A program made the position numbers and the translations under genes. 64,000 nucleotides of DNA, taken from the NCBI GenBank assembly GCA_003164675.1, contig PLTX01000095.1, forward strand, positions 1 through 64,000, given 5' to 3'. The notes under the pieces are model-generated. The model was not told where the DNA came from. It saw only the letters and a list, made by a program, of their open reading frames with translations, and did not search any database. Positions 52,125 to 60,886 of the stretch are shown here, one piece after another (position 1 is the stretch's first letter; every line of letters begins with the position of its first letter). Origin of the DNA: Verrucomicrobiota bacterium (GTDB lineage Bacteria > Verrucomicrobiota > Verrucomicrobiia > Palsa-1439).

Positions 52125-54049
52125 TCACGCCCGAACAAGCGGTACTGGCTGCGATTCTCATCTGCCTCGGTGGGGCAGTACTGGTGCTTCCCCTCTCGCG
52201 CAACAAGAACAGCGCCGGTTGGTTTGCCTTTTTCGTTACCGTGGCTTCCGCCATCCTCATTCTCCTTGCCGTCGGTGAGGTTCTGACGAGCGGGCCATCG
52301 CCGCATGCCGCTACGTTTTGGGCGATGCCGGAAATCGGCTTCGCGTTATGCATTCATGTGGATGGCCTGACATCGATGTTCCTGTTGCTGGCAGCGGTTA
52401 TTGCGGTTCCGACTTCGTTCTACTCCATCGTCTACATGCGACACTATCCGGACTACGGCGTGGCACGATACTATCCCCATTTCCTGGCGTTCCTCGCCGC
52501 GATGTACGGTTTGTTGAGCACCACGGACATGATGTGGTTCTTCTTCATTTTCTGGCAAATGATGACCCTGCCGGGCTATGCGCTCATCCGTTTTGAGAAC
52601 CGGAAACCGGAGAACATCCGGGCGGCGAATAAGTTTCTTATTATGATGCAAATCGCCTGCGCGGCCACCATGATCGGAGCGGAGTTGCTCGCCGTCACGG
52701 GGGCGGCTGCGCGCGGCGGCGCGAGCCTGAAGTACGACTTCGATACCGTCAGCGGGAACCTGCCGTTGCTGTTGGCCACCAGGCCGGGAACCACGGCGCT
52801 GGCGTTTGCCTTGTTCCTCGTGGGGTTCGGCATAAAGATGGGCATGTGGCCATTCGGCCAGTTCTGGCTGCCCGACGCGCATCCGGCCGCACCGTCGCCG
52901 GTAAGCGCGATGTTATCCGGCGTGATGATCAAGACCGGGGTCTACGGTCTGATGCGTTATTTCCTCTGGCTGGTTCCGGTGGAAGCGCAATCCGATTATC
53001 CGATGGCACGGTGGGGCTTGATTGTCGCGGTGCTCGGGACGGTCACGCTGTTCACCGGCACGATGCAGGCGCTCAAACAGGAACAGACCAAGCGCCTGCT
53101 TGCGTTCCACAGCATCGGGCAAATTGGATACATCCTGCTGGGAACGGGTGCGTGCATGGTCTTGTTGTCCTCGACCCGTCCGGATGCCGCGGCATTGGCC
53201 ACGATTGCTTTCTTCGGCGCGCTCTTTCACGTTCTCAATCACGGTTTGTTCAAAGGACTGTTGTTCTTGAATGCCGGATCGCTGCTCCATGCCACGGGCA
53301 CGCAAGACCTGAACAAAATGGGCGGGCTGATGAAGTTCATGCCGCTGACCGCGATCACGGCACTGATCGCCTCGTTCTCGATTTCCGGTGTGCCATTATT
53401 CAACGGCTATGTCAGCAAGTGGAGCATTTGCGTGGCGGCACTTTTGGGGAGCGGGTCGGCCCGGTACCTGGCTGTATGCGCCGTCATCGCCATCCTGACC
53501 AGCGCGCTTACACTGGCCTCGTTTATCAAGTTTTTCGGCACAAGCTTCCTCTCGCGCACGAGCGCCCTCGTGACCGAACGGGCGGCCCGGAACGGACGGC
53601 TTGAGGTCGGCTGGATCATGCAGATCCCGCAGGTGTTCCTGGCGTCGCTGTGTGTGTTATTGGGACTGGTGCCGGCGATTGCGTTCCGCCTGATGCAACA
53701 CGCATTGGACGCCAGCCGACAAGGCTTTGGCGCCGCGCTTTCCAAGAGCGCTCCGATGGTGAGCGGGCCTCTGACCGGTCTGGAGGGATTTGATGCTGCG
53801 GCGCGGTTTGCGCCACTTGCGCTTGCGGCCTTGTTGGGGCTGCTGTTCCTTGTCGCCTACGGCATTTCTCGAATCGGTGGCGCCCCGCGCCGCGCCGCCG
53901 TTCCGTGGCTCTGTGGTTACGTGCCCGAGCAGGATTGTCACCGCTACGTCGCCCACAATTTCTACGGCGAAATCAAACGCTACTTCCGGTGGTTGGGAGG
54001 AATGCCGCACCCGCAGCCGGGCAAACAGAAGGTGTTGAAGGGAAACTGA
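52121..54049 (+). CDS. Proton-translocating membrane subunit (HyfB/HycC/NuoL-like)
   Basis: 642 aa with about 14-16 membrane segments. Antiporter-type residues are visible: LVGFGIKMGMWPFGQFWLPDAHPAAPSPVSAMLSG (TM7 Lys region) and AFHSIGQIGYI. ATGA overlap couples it to hycI. In group 4 hydrogenases this subunit couples electron flow to proton or sodium movement across the inner membrane. The C-terminal end carries a short soluble tail (GYVPEQDCHRYVAHNFYGE). Confidence 0.92.
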   Translation: MITPEQAVLAAILICLGGAVLVLPLSRNKNSAGWFAFFVTVASAILILLAVGEVLTSGPSPHAATFWAMPEIGFALCIHVDGLTSMFLLLAAVIAVPTSFYSIVYMRHYPDYGVARYYPHFLAFLAAMYGLLSTTDMMWFFFIFWQMMTLPGYALIRFENRKPENIRAANKFLIMMQIACAATMIGAELLAVTGAAARGGASLKYDFDTVSGNLPLLLATRPGTTALAFALFLVGFGIKMGMWPFGQFWLPDAHPAAPSPVSAMLSGVMIKTGVYGLMRYFLWLVPVEAQSDYPMARWGLIVAVLGTVTLFTGTMQALKQEQTKRLLAFHSIGQIGYILLGTGACMVLLSSTRPDAAALATIAFFGALFHVLNHGLFKGLLFLNAGSLLHATGTQDLNKMGGLMKFMPLTAITALIASFSISGVPLFNGYVSKWSICVAALLGSGSARYLAVCAVIAILTSALTLASFIKFFGTSFLSRTSALVTERAARNGRLEVGWIMQIPQVFLASLCVLLGLVPAIAFRLMQHALDASRQGFGAALSKSAPMVSGPLTGLEGFDAAARFAPLALAALLGLLFLVAYGISRIGGAPRRAAVPWLCGYVPEQDCHRYVAHNFYGEIKRYFRWLGGMPHPQPGKQKVLKGN

Positions 54050-54050
54050 C

Positions 54051-55733
54051 ATGGTCGCCCGCGACAGGCTCGAACAATTGAGAGGGAAGTTTGGATCCGC
54101 CATCCAGCGCGTGGATTTGCCGGGCGACAGCCGATTGTTTGTATTCGTCGAGCCGTCGGTGGTGAAAAACATCTGCCAGTATATTTTCCGCGATCTCGAC
54201 GCCCGCTACGTGATCAGCATTGGCATCGACGACCGTCCGTTTTCCGGCAATTTCATGGTGGCGCACAATTTCGCATTCGACGAGGACCACCTGTTGTGCA
54301 GCGTGCTCACCTATCTGCCTTCGAACAATCCGAAGATTGACAGCATCTCGGATGTGGTGCCAGCCGCAAACTGGGCGGAACGTGAGATGCGGGATTTGGT
54401 CGGGATCGAACCGGTGGGACACCGCTACCTGAAGCGACTTGTACTGCCCGATGGCTGGCCGGAGGGCGAGCATCCGCTCCGCAAGGATTTCTCCTGGGAT
54501 CACGTTCCCAAGGAATTCAATGACGAACGGGAATTCACATTTGACGAACCGCCGGAAGGCTGCACGGTTGTCCCGTTTGGCCCGTTCCATCCGACGCTGG
54601 ATGAGCCAGCGCATTTTCGCCTGTATGTCGAGGGCGAGATGGTGCGCGGGTGCGAGTACCGCGGGTTCATGGCGCATCGCGGGATTGAGAAGATGGCCGA
54701 GTCCGTGCTTGGCTACAACGACATTCCGATGTTGGCGGAGCGGATCTGCGGCATTTGCGGGTGCGTGCACAGCGTGGCGTACGTGCAAGCCGTTGAGTCC
54801 GCGGTCGCTCTCAAGCCTCCGCCACGTGCCGAATACATCCGCACCATCATGTTGGAGATCGAGCGTTTGCACAGCCATCTGCTGTGGGTCGGGTTGGCCT
54901 GTCACATTGTCGGTTTCGACACGTTGTTCATGCAAAGTTTCCGGATTCGCGAGCCCATCATGTGGATCGCCGAGAAGATCAGCGGCAACCGCAAGACGTA
55001 TGCGCTGTGCGTTATCGGCGGTGTGCGTTGGGACATTACGCCCGTGTTGAAGAGCGAACTGCGCCAGGTGCTCGACAAACTCGAGGCCGAGTGGCGCGAG
55101 GTCGTGGCCGCTGTCAGCAAGGACAAGAACATCCAGAAGCGAACGGTTGGCGTGGGCCTGACCAACAGGGATCTCGTGAAGAACGCAGGGCTCGTCGGTC
55201 CTGTGGCGCGGGCGGCGGGAGTGGACATCGACTGTCGCCGTGATCACCCGTATGCGGCGTATGATCGTGTGGAGTTTGACGTGATTACCGCTGGCGGCGG
55301 CGATGTCTGGTCGCGGTTGCTGGTGCGGATGTCGGAGGTGTTCGAATCGATCCGCATCATCCGCCAGTGCCTGGAGAGAATGGACGACGGGCCGCTGCAG
55401 TCGCCGGTTGATGGCGAACTCCCCGTCGGACGAATGGGGTTGTCATCGGTGGAAGCGCCGCGCGGCGAGAGTCATCACTTCGTCATCACCGGTGAGAACA
55501 ACCGTCCACGCCGATGGCGAGTTCGGGCGCCCACTTATCAAAATCTGCAGGCGGTGCCAATGATGATCAAAGACCAGCAGATCGCCGACATGACCATTTC
55601 GCTGGGCAGTATCGACCCCTGTTTCTCGTGCACGGACCGGTTGGAGACAATCGACCTGCGTTCTGGCGCAACTCGAGTCTGGTCGCAACGAGAGTTGTTG
55701 GAGCTGGCACGGGCGAAGGAGGTAAGGCGATGA
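54051..55733 (+). CDS. Group 4 [NiFe]-hydrogenase large subunit with NuoC-like N-terminus (HycE/EchE-type)
   Basis: 560 aa. Residues 1-~175 are the NuoC/30-kDa domain (AEREMRDLVGIEPVGH), fused as in HycE. The catalytic domain has the L1 motif RICGICGCVH (Cys233, Cys236) and L2 motif DPCFSCTDR (Cys524, Cys527), so the Ni-Fe site is complete and the protein is not a complex I-type remnant. It makes or consumes H2 in the membrane complex. AR tail residues after Cys527 may be cut by the protease at 51618. Start follows the previous stop by one base. Confidence 0.95.
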   Translation: MVARDRLEQLRGKFGSAIQRVDLPGDSRLFVFVEPSVVKNICQYIFRDLDARYVISIGIDDRPFSGNFMVAHNFAFDEDHLLCSVLTYLPSNNPKIDSISDVVPAANWAEREMRDLVGIEPVGHRYLKRLVLPDGWPEGEHPLRKDFSWDHVPKEFNDEREFTFDEPPEGCTVVPFGPFHPTLDEPAHFRLYVEGEMVRGCEYRGFMAHRGIEKMAESVLGYNDIPMLAERICGICGCVHSVAYVQAVESAVALKPPPRAEYIRTIMLEIERLHSHLLWVGLACHIVGFDTLFMQSFRIREPIMWIAEKISGNRKTYALCVIGGVRWDITPVLKSELRQVLDKLEAEWREVVAAVSKDKNIQKRTVGVGLTNRDLVKNAGLVGPVARAAGVDIDCRRDHPYAAYDRVEFDVITAGGGDVWSRLLVRMSEVFESIRIIRQCLERMDDGPLQSPVDGELPVGRMGLSSVEAPRGESHHFVITGENNRPRRWRVRAPTYQNLQAVPMMIKDQQIADMTISLGSIDPCFSCTDRLETIDLRSGATRVWSQRELLELARAKEVRR

Positions 55734-56656
55734 GCCACGGGGTGATTTCCGCGCTTCTGGGTGGAGTGCTCAACGTGGGCCTCGTCCTATTGCTGGCTCC
55801 GCTCTGCCAGGGGGTGCTGCGCAAGGTCACGGCGCGTGTCCAGTCGCGGCAGGGCCCGCCGATTTGGCAGCCGTACTTTGACCTGCTGAAGCTACTGGGC
55901 AAAGAAGACATCGAATCCGGGGAATCGCCGGGGATGCAGCGGTTCGCCGCCTGTCTCTCGCTGGCTACTGTGTTGAGCATACCGTGCCTCGTGCCGATGG
56001 GGTTCGCGGCGCCGATGAACGACGTTGCGGACGTGTACCTGCTCATTTATCTGCTGGCGCTGTGCGGCGTGTGCACGTTGCTCGCGGGTTTGGCGGCGGG
56101 ATCCACCTATTCGCTCGTGGGCATCAGCCGCGAAATGATGAGCATCATCGTGTTGGAGCCGTTGTTTGCCATCGCTCTCCTGGTGGGCGCGCTCCACACA
56201 CGGTCATTCCGTTTGGACACGGTATTGAACGGCTCGGTTTACGCGACCGATGGCTTCCCGTGGTCGGGACTCATCATGCTGGGCGTGATCCTGCTGTCAT
56301 TCCAAGCGTTCGTGCAGCGCGTTCCGTTCGACATTTCCGAAGCGGAAACGGAACTCATGGAAGGCCCTCTCATGGAATACTCGGGCCCCAAGCTCGCGCT
56401 GTTGAAGTATGCGCAGATGGCAAAACTTGTCATCTACAGTGCGCTGTTCGTTGGGCTGTTTGTGCCGTGGGGTTCGGGGGAACCGTTCCCGTGGAACTGT
56501 TTGGTGTTTGCGATGAAGGTATTCGCCCTGGTGCTGCTGGTGACGCTGGTCGCGGCAACGCACGCGCGCTACCGAATTGATCAGGCCATCCGCTATTTCG
56601 CGTTCCTGCTGTCGATCGCGTTCGTGGCGCTGGTCCTGGCGAGCTATGGCCATTGA
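55730..56656 (+). CDS. Hydrogenase membrane anchor subunit (HycD/EchB/NuoH-like)
   Basis: 308 aa with eight predicted membrane segments. NuoH signatures are RVQSRQGPPIWQPYFDLLKLL and VPFDISEAETELMEGPLMEYSG. It links the hydrogenase arm to the ion-pumping subunit. ATGA overlap with the large subunit; AAGGAGG precedes the ATG. The track's upstream start is false. Confidence 0.94.
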   Translation: MSHGVISALLGGVLNVGLVLLLAPLCQGVLRKVTARVQSRQGPPIWQPYFDLLKLLGKEDIESGESPGMQRFAACLSLATVLSIPCLVPMGFAAPMNDVADVYLLIYLLALCGVCTLLAGLAAGSTYSLVGISREMMSIIVLEPLFAIALLVGALHTRSFRLDTVLNGSVYATDGFPWSGLIMLGVILLSFQAFVQRVPFDISEAETELMEGPLMEYSGPKLALLKYAQMAKLVIYSALFVGLFVPWGSGEPFPWNCLVFAMKVFALVLLVTLVAATHARYRIDQAIRYFAFLLSIAFVALVLASYGH

Positions 56657-56669
56657 CTGAGGTGAACAA

Positions 56670-57194
56670 ATGTCGGTCTCGAGCAAACTGAAAGAAACGC
56701 TGGTCTGCCTCAAGGCGGGACGCGTCACGCTCCCGTATCCTGCGCAGGCCCGGCCGGTACCCGAGAAGTTCCGCGGTCGGCCCATCTTCGACGTAACAAA
56801 GTGCACCGGTTGCGCGGGGTGTGCGAATAATTGTCCGGCCCGCGAAATCCTCGTGTTCGATATCTGCCAGGAGATCCGGGTTCTGGAATACTCGGGCCTC
56901 CGCTGCACGTATTGCGGACGATGCGCCGATCTCTGCCCCGAGAAGGCCATCACCCTGAGTCATGATTTCGAGACCGGCACGGACAGCATCCACGACAACC
57001 AGCAGCGATTGGAGATCTTCATGAGCACCTGCCAGCGATGCGGTCGCTGCTTCGAAGAACCGTCAGCGTTGGAAGAGTTGAAAATGAAGGGCTACCGCCT
57101 GGACGATTTGGCGAACGACCGGTGGGTTTTCCGTTCGCGGTCCTATTTGGAAGGCGAGCCGGCAGTCGAGGACATCCCGATCGAAATGGATTGA
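56670..57194 (+). CDS. Polyferredoxin subunit (HycF/EchF/NuoI-like)
   Basis: 174 aa. Two [4Fe-4S] motifs are seen: CTGCAGCANNCP and CTYCGRCADLCPEK. A further STCQRCGRCFEEPS near residue 115 resembles a partial third site with three Cys, beyond the usual two. It passes electrons between the soluble modules and the small subunit. It is 14 bp after the NuoH-like gene in the same operon. Confidence 0.93.
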   Translation: MSVSSKLKETLVCLKAGRVTLPYPAQARPVPEKFRGRPIFDVTKCTGCAGCANNCPAREILVFDICQEIRVLEYSGLRCTYCGRCADLCPEKAITLSHDFETGTDSIHDNQQRLEIFMSTCQRCGRCFEEPSALEELKMKGYRLDDLANDRWVFRSRSYLEGEPAVEDIPIEMD

Positions 57195-57200
57195 GCTGCC

Positions 57201-57737
57201 ATGTTGAAGAACCTTTGCCAGAAAATGTTTGGCCGATCGTTGTGGGTGTATCATGCCAACAGCGGCGGCTGCAACGGATGCGACATCGAAGTGCTCAATG
57301 TCCTCACGCCCTACTACGACGTGGAGCGGTTCGGCATCAAACTGGTTGGCTCGCCGCGTCACGCGGACGTGATGCTCTGCCAGGGCCCCGCGATGCATTC
57401 CACGGCCCGAGCGCTCAAGCGCGCCTACGATGCGATGCCCGCGCCCAAGCTCGTCTTCGCCATCGGCTCGTGCGCCTGCGGGGGTGGCATTTGGTTCGAC
57501 AGTTATCCCGTCCTCGGACCGGTGGAGAGAGTCGTGCCCGTGAACTACTACATCCCGGGTTGTCCGCCCCGACCGGAGGCGATCATTTACGGCGTCGCGG
57601 TCGCTGTCGGGCTCGTGGACAAAAAGACCGCGCCCATTCAGCTCAAGCAGCTGGTGCTTCCGATTCCTCGTTACCATCCGAACGAGCTTTGTGGATCGGG
57701 CGAAATGGTGGTTTATGAGAGAGCCGAGAAGGTGTGA
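57201..57737 (+). CDS. [NiFe]-hydrogenase small subunit (HycG/EchC/NuoB-like)
   Basis: 178 aa. The proximal [4Fe-4S] ligands are GGCNGCDIEV, IGSCACGGG and IPGCPPRPE. No further clusters are present, as in group 4 enzymes. It is the last gene of the operon; no T-rich hairpin follows, and the downstream region holds the 56-bp repeat. Confidence 0.95.
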   Translation: MLKNLCQKMFGRSLWVYHANSGGCNGCDIEVLNVLTPYYDVERFGIKLVGSPRHADVMLCQGPAMHSTARALKRAYDAMPAPKLVFAIGSCACGGGIWFDSYPVLGPVERVVPVNYYIPGCPPRPEAIIYGVAVAVGLVDKKTAPIQLKQLVLPIPRYHPNELCGSGEMVVYERAEKV

Positions 57738-57840
57738 CACCGTCCGGCCCAAGGTGCCAATCGTCGTATAAATGTGGATGGCGCTATAGGGTTGTGCTCA
57801 CCGCCTGAAGCGATCGATTCGCCACCCATCGACCCGTGTG

Positions 57841-57896
57841 TCGATGACCCAAACGGGTTGACCGCTGGGCCGCTTTCGGGTGTGAATGCGCGGCCA
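57841..57896 (+). repeat. 56-bp direct repeat, copy 1
   Basis: Begins TCGATGACCCAAACGGGTTG and ends CGCGGCCA. Copy 2 at 60556-60611 has one mismatch (57882 G versus A). The copies lie on either side of the pilin/sulfotransferase segment, 2.7 kb apart. Confidence 0.85.
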
Positions 57897-57912
57897 AGCG
57901 CGGGGACATTAA

Positions 57913-58305
57913 TTAGTAAACCCCCCAATCAATCCCCACGCCCGTCAAGGCGGACTTGGTGCTCGTCGCTATGGTGATCTGGCCCGTTCCAACAGTGTTG
58001 ACTCCGTAGGTGTGGCCAAGCAGGTCGTTCGACTTCCATGCCGTTTTCAAGTAGGTCGCAGCACCCACTGTGTCGATGGTAGAACCATCGGTCTTGTAAA
58101 ACTCTATCGCCCACTGGTCAACTGCTGAATCCATCTGCCGGGCATCATTCATGATGCGTCGCCCTTGCGATTGTTTGCGGGCCTTCACGAAGCCGGGAAC
58201 TGCCAGAGCCGCCAGCAACCCGATGATGGCGACTACAATCATTATTTCAACCAGGGTAAAACCCTGGCTATCCCGTTTGACGGCATGGCAATTCATATGG
58301 GGCAT
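57913..58305 (-). CDS. Type IV pilin / pseudopilin-like protein
   Basis: 130 aa from the ATG at 58305 (GTGGAGG upstream). A short basic leader ends in the prepilin peptidase site DSQG|FTLVEIMIVVAIIGLLAAL with Glu5. The mature part (~110 aa) is GspG/PilE-like with NDARQMDSAVDQWAIE. It could form part of a pilus or a type II secretion pseudopilus. The processing peptidase is not in this window. It lies 20 bp after the Flp gene on the same strand. Confidence 0.9.
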   Translation of the reverse strand: MPHMNCHAVKRDSQGFTLVEIMIVVAIIGLLAALAVPGFVKARKQSQGRRIMNDARQMDSAVDQWAIEFYKTDGSTIDTVGAATYLKTAWKSNDLLGHTYGVNTVGTGQITIATSTKSALTGVGIDWGVY

Positions 58306-58325
58306 AATTATGCCGTTCCTCCACC

Positions 58326-58514
58326 TCACGGCAGGTTCGCGTTGATCGACGACAACGTGTTGTTTACGTGCTTGCCGAGGCCCCTTAAAACCGTGATCGC
58401 CACGATGGCAATAAGAGCCAGAATCAGCGAGTATTCGACCAGACTTTGGCCTTTTCGTGATCGGAGTGCTCGGTAAACTTTCTGAATTGTTCTCTTCAGA
58501 CCCCGCTTAGCCAT
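58326..58514 (-). CDS. Flp family type IVb pilin
   Basis: 62 aa from the ATG at 58514 with AAGGA eight bases upstream; the longer track ORF reads non-coding DNA. The Flp motif GQSLVEYSLILALIAIVAITVL contains the Glu-Tyr pair that defines the family after the processed Gly. Such subunits build tight-adherence pili through Tad machinery, none of which is seen here. It appears to be followed by the type IV pilin gene in one transcript. Confidence 0.9.
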   Translation of the reverse strand: MAKRGLKRTIQKVYRALRSRKGQSLVEYSLILALIAIVAITVLRGLGKHVNNTLSSINANLP

Positions 58515-58948
58515 TAGCATTTTCCTTGTGTACGAGTTCTGGATGCGTAGCTCGTGCTCCCCAAAACAAGCATGTGGCTTGCCAACATTGCCTGCCGAAG
58601 TCTCGTATGCCAAATGGTTTCCGTAGGTAGGTGTTTGGATAACGGAAGGATTTTAGTGGGCAAAGACTGCTGGAGAGCGATCAAGACGGATCGGTCCTCT
58701 CGAAGATATCCCCTTGACCCCACCACTACGCCCGCCGCATTTCGCCCATGACGAGCGACTGCGCTATACGCTCCCACGAGCCATCTATCCTACGGCAACT
58801 ACTCATCCCCCAAATGATCTCGGTCCCACATCAAAGCCCGTCGCCTCGACGCGTGCATCTTGCAAACGCAATCGTAAAACACTACTCTTGCATGCGAATT
58901 GTGCGAATGAATAGCCCGCGATGATCGCGGGACGTAACTCATGGGGAA
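58515..58948. other. Divergent region between Flp and sulfotransferase genes
   Basis: 434 bp without a supportable gene. The small ORFs here lack ribosome sites. A CCCGCGA-TGA-TCGCGGG inverted repeat lies at 58915-58931, just upstream of the sulfotransferase ATG. No sigma54-type box was seen toward either gene. Confidence 0.5.
58915..58931. promoter_or_regulatory. Inverted repeat upstream of the sulfotransferase-like gene
   Basis: Exact 7-bp arms around TGA, 17 bp before the ATG. In mRNA it would form a GC-rich hairpin next to the ribosome site; as DNA it could be an operator. Confidence 0.3.
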
Positions 58949-60313
58949 ATGTCGGTGAAAAAGAAAATCGTTTATATCCTGTCGACGGGCCATGCGGGTT
59001 CGCATTATCTCTCGTTGATGCTCGGCAGCAACTCAAAGGCAGTTCACGCTGGTGAATTGTTTCAACTGGGCAGACCGCCGCAGAGGCGCAAGTTAGACGA
59101 AGTCTTTTTGAAACAGAATCGAGTGTTGGAGGGGATCGGCCCCGACAACATCGAGCAAGTCTATGACATTATCTTCTCGCGAACCGATCCGAAGACGGAA
59201 GTGCTGGTGGACAACTCCAAGATCGTGCGCGGGTGGGCGGAGCGCTTTGTCGACAACGACCAGTATGACCGTCTTTACATTCACCTGATTCGAGATCCGC
59301 GGGCGCTGGTGCGCCGCTTCCTCATGTACCGGGGCCTCAAAAATCAGCTACACCACCGCTGGAAGTTGATGCGCAACTGGCGGCGCCTCCGGCCCTTTGC
59401 GGAATGGTGCTCGACGCCCACGCTCTGGCTGTACCGATGGCTGCTGGAGAACCGCCGTATCACGGAGTTCATTGATAGTCATCGACTGAACGCGACCCTG
59501 GTGACGTATCGCGATCTCGCCAAAGACAGCGGGGCCGAGGTTCGTCGGCTGACGGAATGGATGGGGCTGACGTACGAACCGGGCCAGTTGGACTACTGGA
59601 ATTTCCAGCACATCGGAACGGAGAAACGGGGCTACGAATGGGTCAAAGAACAAAAAGTGCGTTACTTCGATTTGCGATGGAAAACCGACCTGCCGCTCGA
59701 ACTGCAAAAACAGATTTCCCACGATCGCCTGGTCAACCAGTATCTGCGGCAGCTCGGGTTGGCCTTTACCGATGAGGGGGCAACTCGGTTGCGTGACCCC
59801 TACTCTGACCGTTGGCCCCATGCCGAACAACTACGCCCAATACATCCGAAACTCCAACACCAGCGTGCGCCCTTCGAGTTTCTGCCCTTGCCTTGGCTGC
59901 GGACCTATCGTGAATTGAGAGATTGGTTTCTCGCCGGGCAGGCGGCGGTCCCGTCAACTCGGCTTCCCCTCTGGCGACAATTCTCCGAGAACTGGGTTAC
60001 GGTGCTGGTGAGTTGCGGCATTATGGCAACCGTGGCGGTCTTGGACTATCTCACCGGTCCTCATGTCTCCGTCGCACCGTTTTATTTGATTCCTTGTGCC
60101 GTCCTCGCTTCGGTGATTAACCGCCAATGGGGAACTTGTGCAGCGCTCATCACTGCGCTGACCTGGTCTTTGGTCCACAGCCTGGAGCATAACCGCACAC
60201 CGGATGGCGTGGCGCTGTGGAATTGCCTGATGCACTTTATTCTTCTCCAAATAGTGGTGCTGCTGCTGAGCCGTATTCGGATCGAAACAGTTTCGACGAC
60301 CAGTAGTGCCTAG
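58949..60313 (+). CDS. Sulfotransferase-like protein with C-terminal membrane domain
   Basis: 454 aa, start ATG after GGGGAA. The N-terminal ~270 residues show sulfotransferase landmarks: a PAPS 5'-phosphate loop variant ILSTGHAGSHYLSLMLGSN and the 3'-phosphate segment IHLIRDPRALVRRFLMYRG. Residues ~350-440 carry three membrane segments (VTVLVSCGIMATVAVLDYLTGP, FYLIPCAVLASVINRQWG, LMHFILLQIVVLLLS), a pattern usually seen at the N-terminus of sensor kinases and GGDEF proteins. This order is unusual. It may sulfate a glycan at the membrane; the acceptor is unknown. Confidence 0.7.
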   Translation: MSVKKKIVYILSTGHAGSHYLSLMLGSNSKAVHAGELFQLGRPPQRRKLDEVFLKQNRVLEGIGPDNIEQVYDIIFSRTDPKTEVLVDNSKIVRGWAERFVDNDQYDRLYIHLIRDPRALVRRFLMYRGLKNQLHHRWKLMRNWRRLRPFAEWCSTPTLWLYRWLLENRRITEFIDSHRLNATLVTYRDLAKDSGAEVRRLTEWMGLTYEPGQLDYWNFQHIGTEKRGYEWVKEQKVRYFDLRWKTDLPLELQKQISHDRLVNQYLRQLGLAFTDEGATRLRDPYSDRWPHAEQLRPIHPKLQHQRAPFEFLPLPWLRTYRELRDWFLAGQAAVPSTRLPLWRQFSENWVTVLVSCGIMATVAVLDYLTGPHVSVAPFYLIPCAVLASVINRQWGTCAALITALTWSLVHSLEHNRTPDGVALWNCLMHFILLQIVVLLLSRIRIETVSTTSSA

Positions 60314-60738
60314 AAACCTTGACGGGGTTCGCGTCCAGACTTCAGGTCAGACTGTCCACCACTATGTCCTCAGTTGCATAGTGACAGCGTTCACATCTCT
60401 GCGTAGGACGTTTCAGTGTTAAGCGTTGAGGCCTCGTCCGCGGGAAATGGGCTAACTCTGGCACCGTTATGCCCCCACTGCGCAGTGGGCCTCGACGGCC
60501 CCACACCCTCAGTAGAGGTTCCCCCAAATTGCTTCCGTCTGGACACGCTGACTCTTCGATGACCCAAACGGGTTGACCGCTGGGCCGCTTTCGGGTATGA
60601 ATGCGCGGCCATGATGACCGCTTGCGCTTGTTCGTGCGTGACTTCATTTACGCCGCCTTGTTTTCCTGGCGAAAAAGGTTACGCAGACGTACGCACGAAA
60701 TCAGGGCTGTTCCCGTAAGTCGTTTCTGGTGAGCTTGT
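60314..60738. other. Non-coding region before tRNA-Lys
   Basis: 425 bp with no gene. It holds a stem CACTATG-N10-CATAGTG at 60360-60383 (possible terminator of the sulfotransferase gene, no T-run), the palindrome CCCACTGCGCAGTGGG at 60474-60489 and repeat copy 2 at 60556-60611. Confidence 0.5.
60556..60611 (+). repeat. 56-bp direct repeat, copy 2
   Basis: Same orientation as copy 1 at 57841 with a single mismatch. It lies 128 bp upstream of the tRNA-Lys gene. No transposase or integrase ORF is between the copies. Confidence 0.85.
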
Positions 60739-60814
60739 GAGCCGGTAGCTCAGTTGGTAGAGCAACGGCCTTTTAAGCCGTGGGTCCTGGGTTCAAGTCC
60801 CAGCCGGCTCACCA
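60739..60814 (+). tRNA. tRNA-Lys (anticodon TTT)
   Basis: Cloverleaf folds by eye: acceptor GAGCCGG/CCGGCTC, D arm GCTC/GAGC, anticodon stem ACGGC/GCCGT with loop CTTTTAA (anticodon at 60772-60774), T arm CTGGG/CCCAG with TTCAAGT loop. CCA is encoded at 60812-60814. Confidence 0.97.
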
Positions 60815-60886
60815 AAACCATCCACACTCCAACCAGCCTGTCGCTTCCGGCCGCGGTTTTGCTTTCAATTTGCGGGGGTCGGATAA

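Noticed and set aside
53973-55247. 424-aa minus-strand ORF
   Set aside because: Antisense to the [NiFe] large subunit; composition typical of a high-GC shadow.
60474-60489. CCCACTGCGCAGTGGG palindrome as a terminator
   Set aside because: No T-run, 160 bp after the nearest stop codon; kept only as part of the intergenic description.
57841-60611. Integrative element bounded by att sites
   Set aside because: The 56-bp repeats do not overlap the tRNA 3' end and no integrase or transposase is present.
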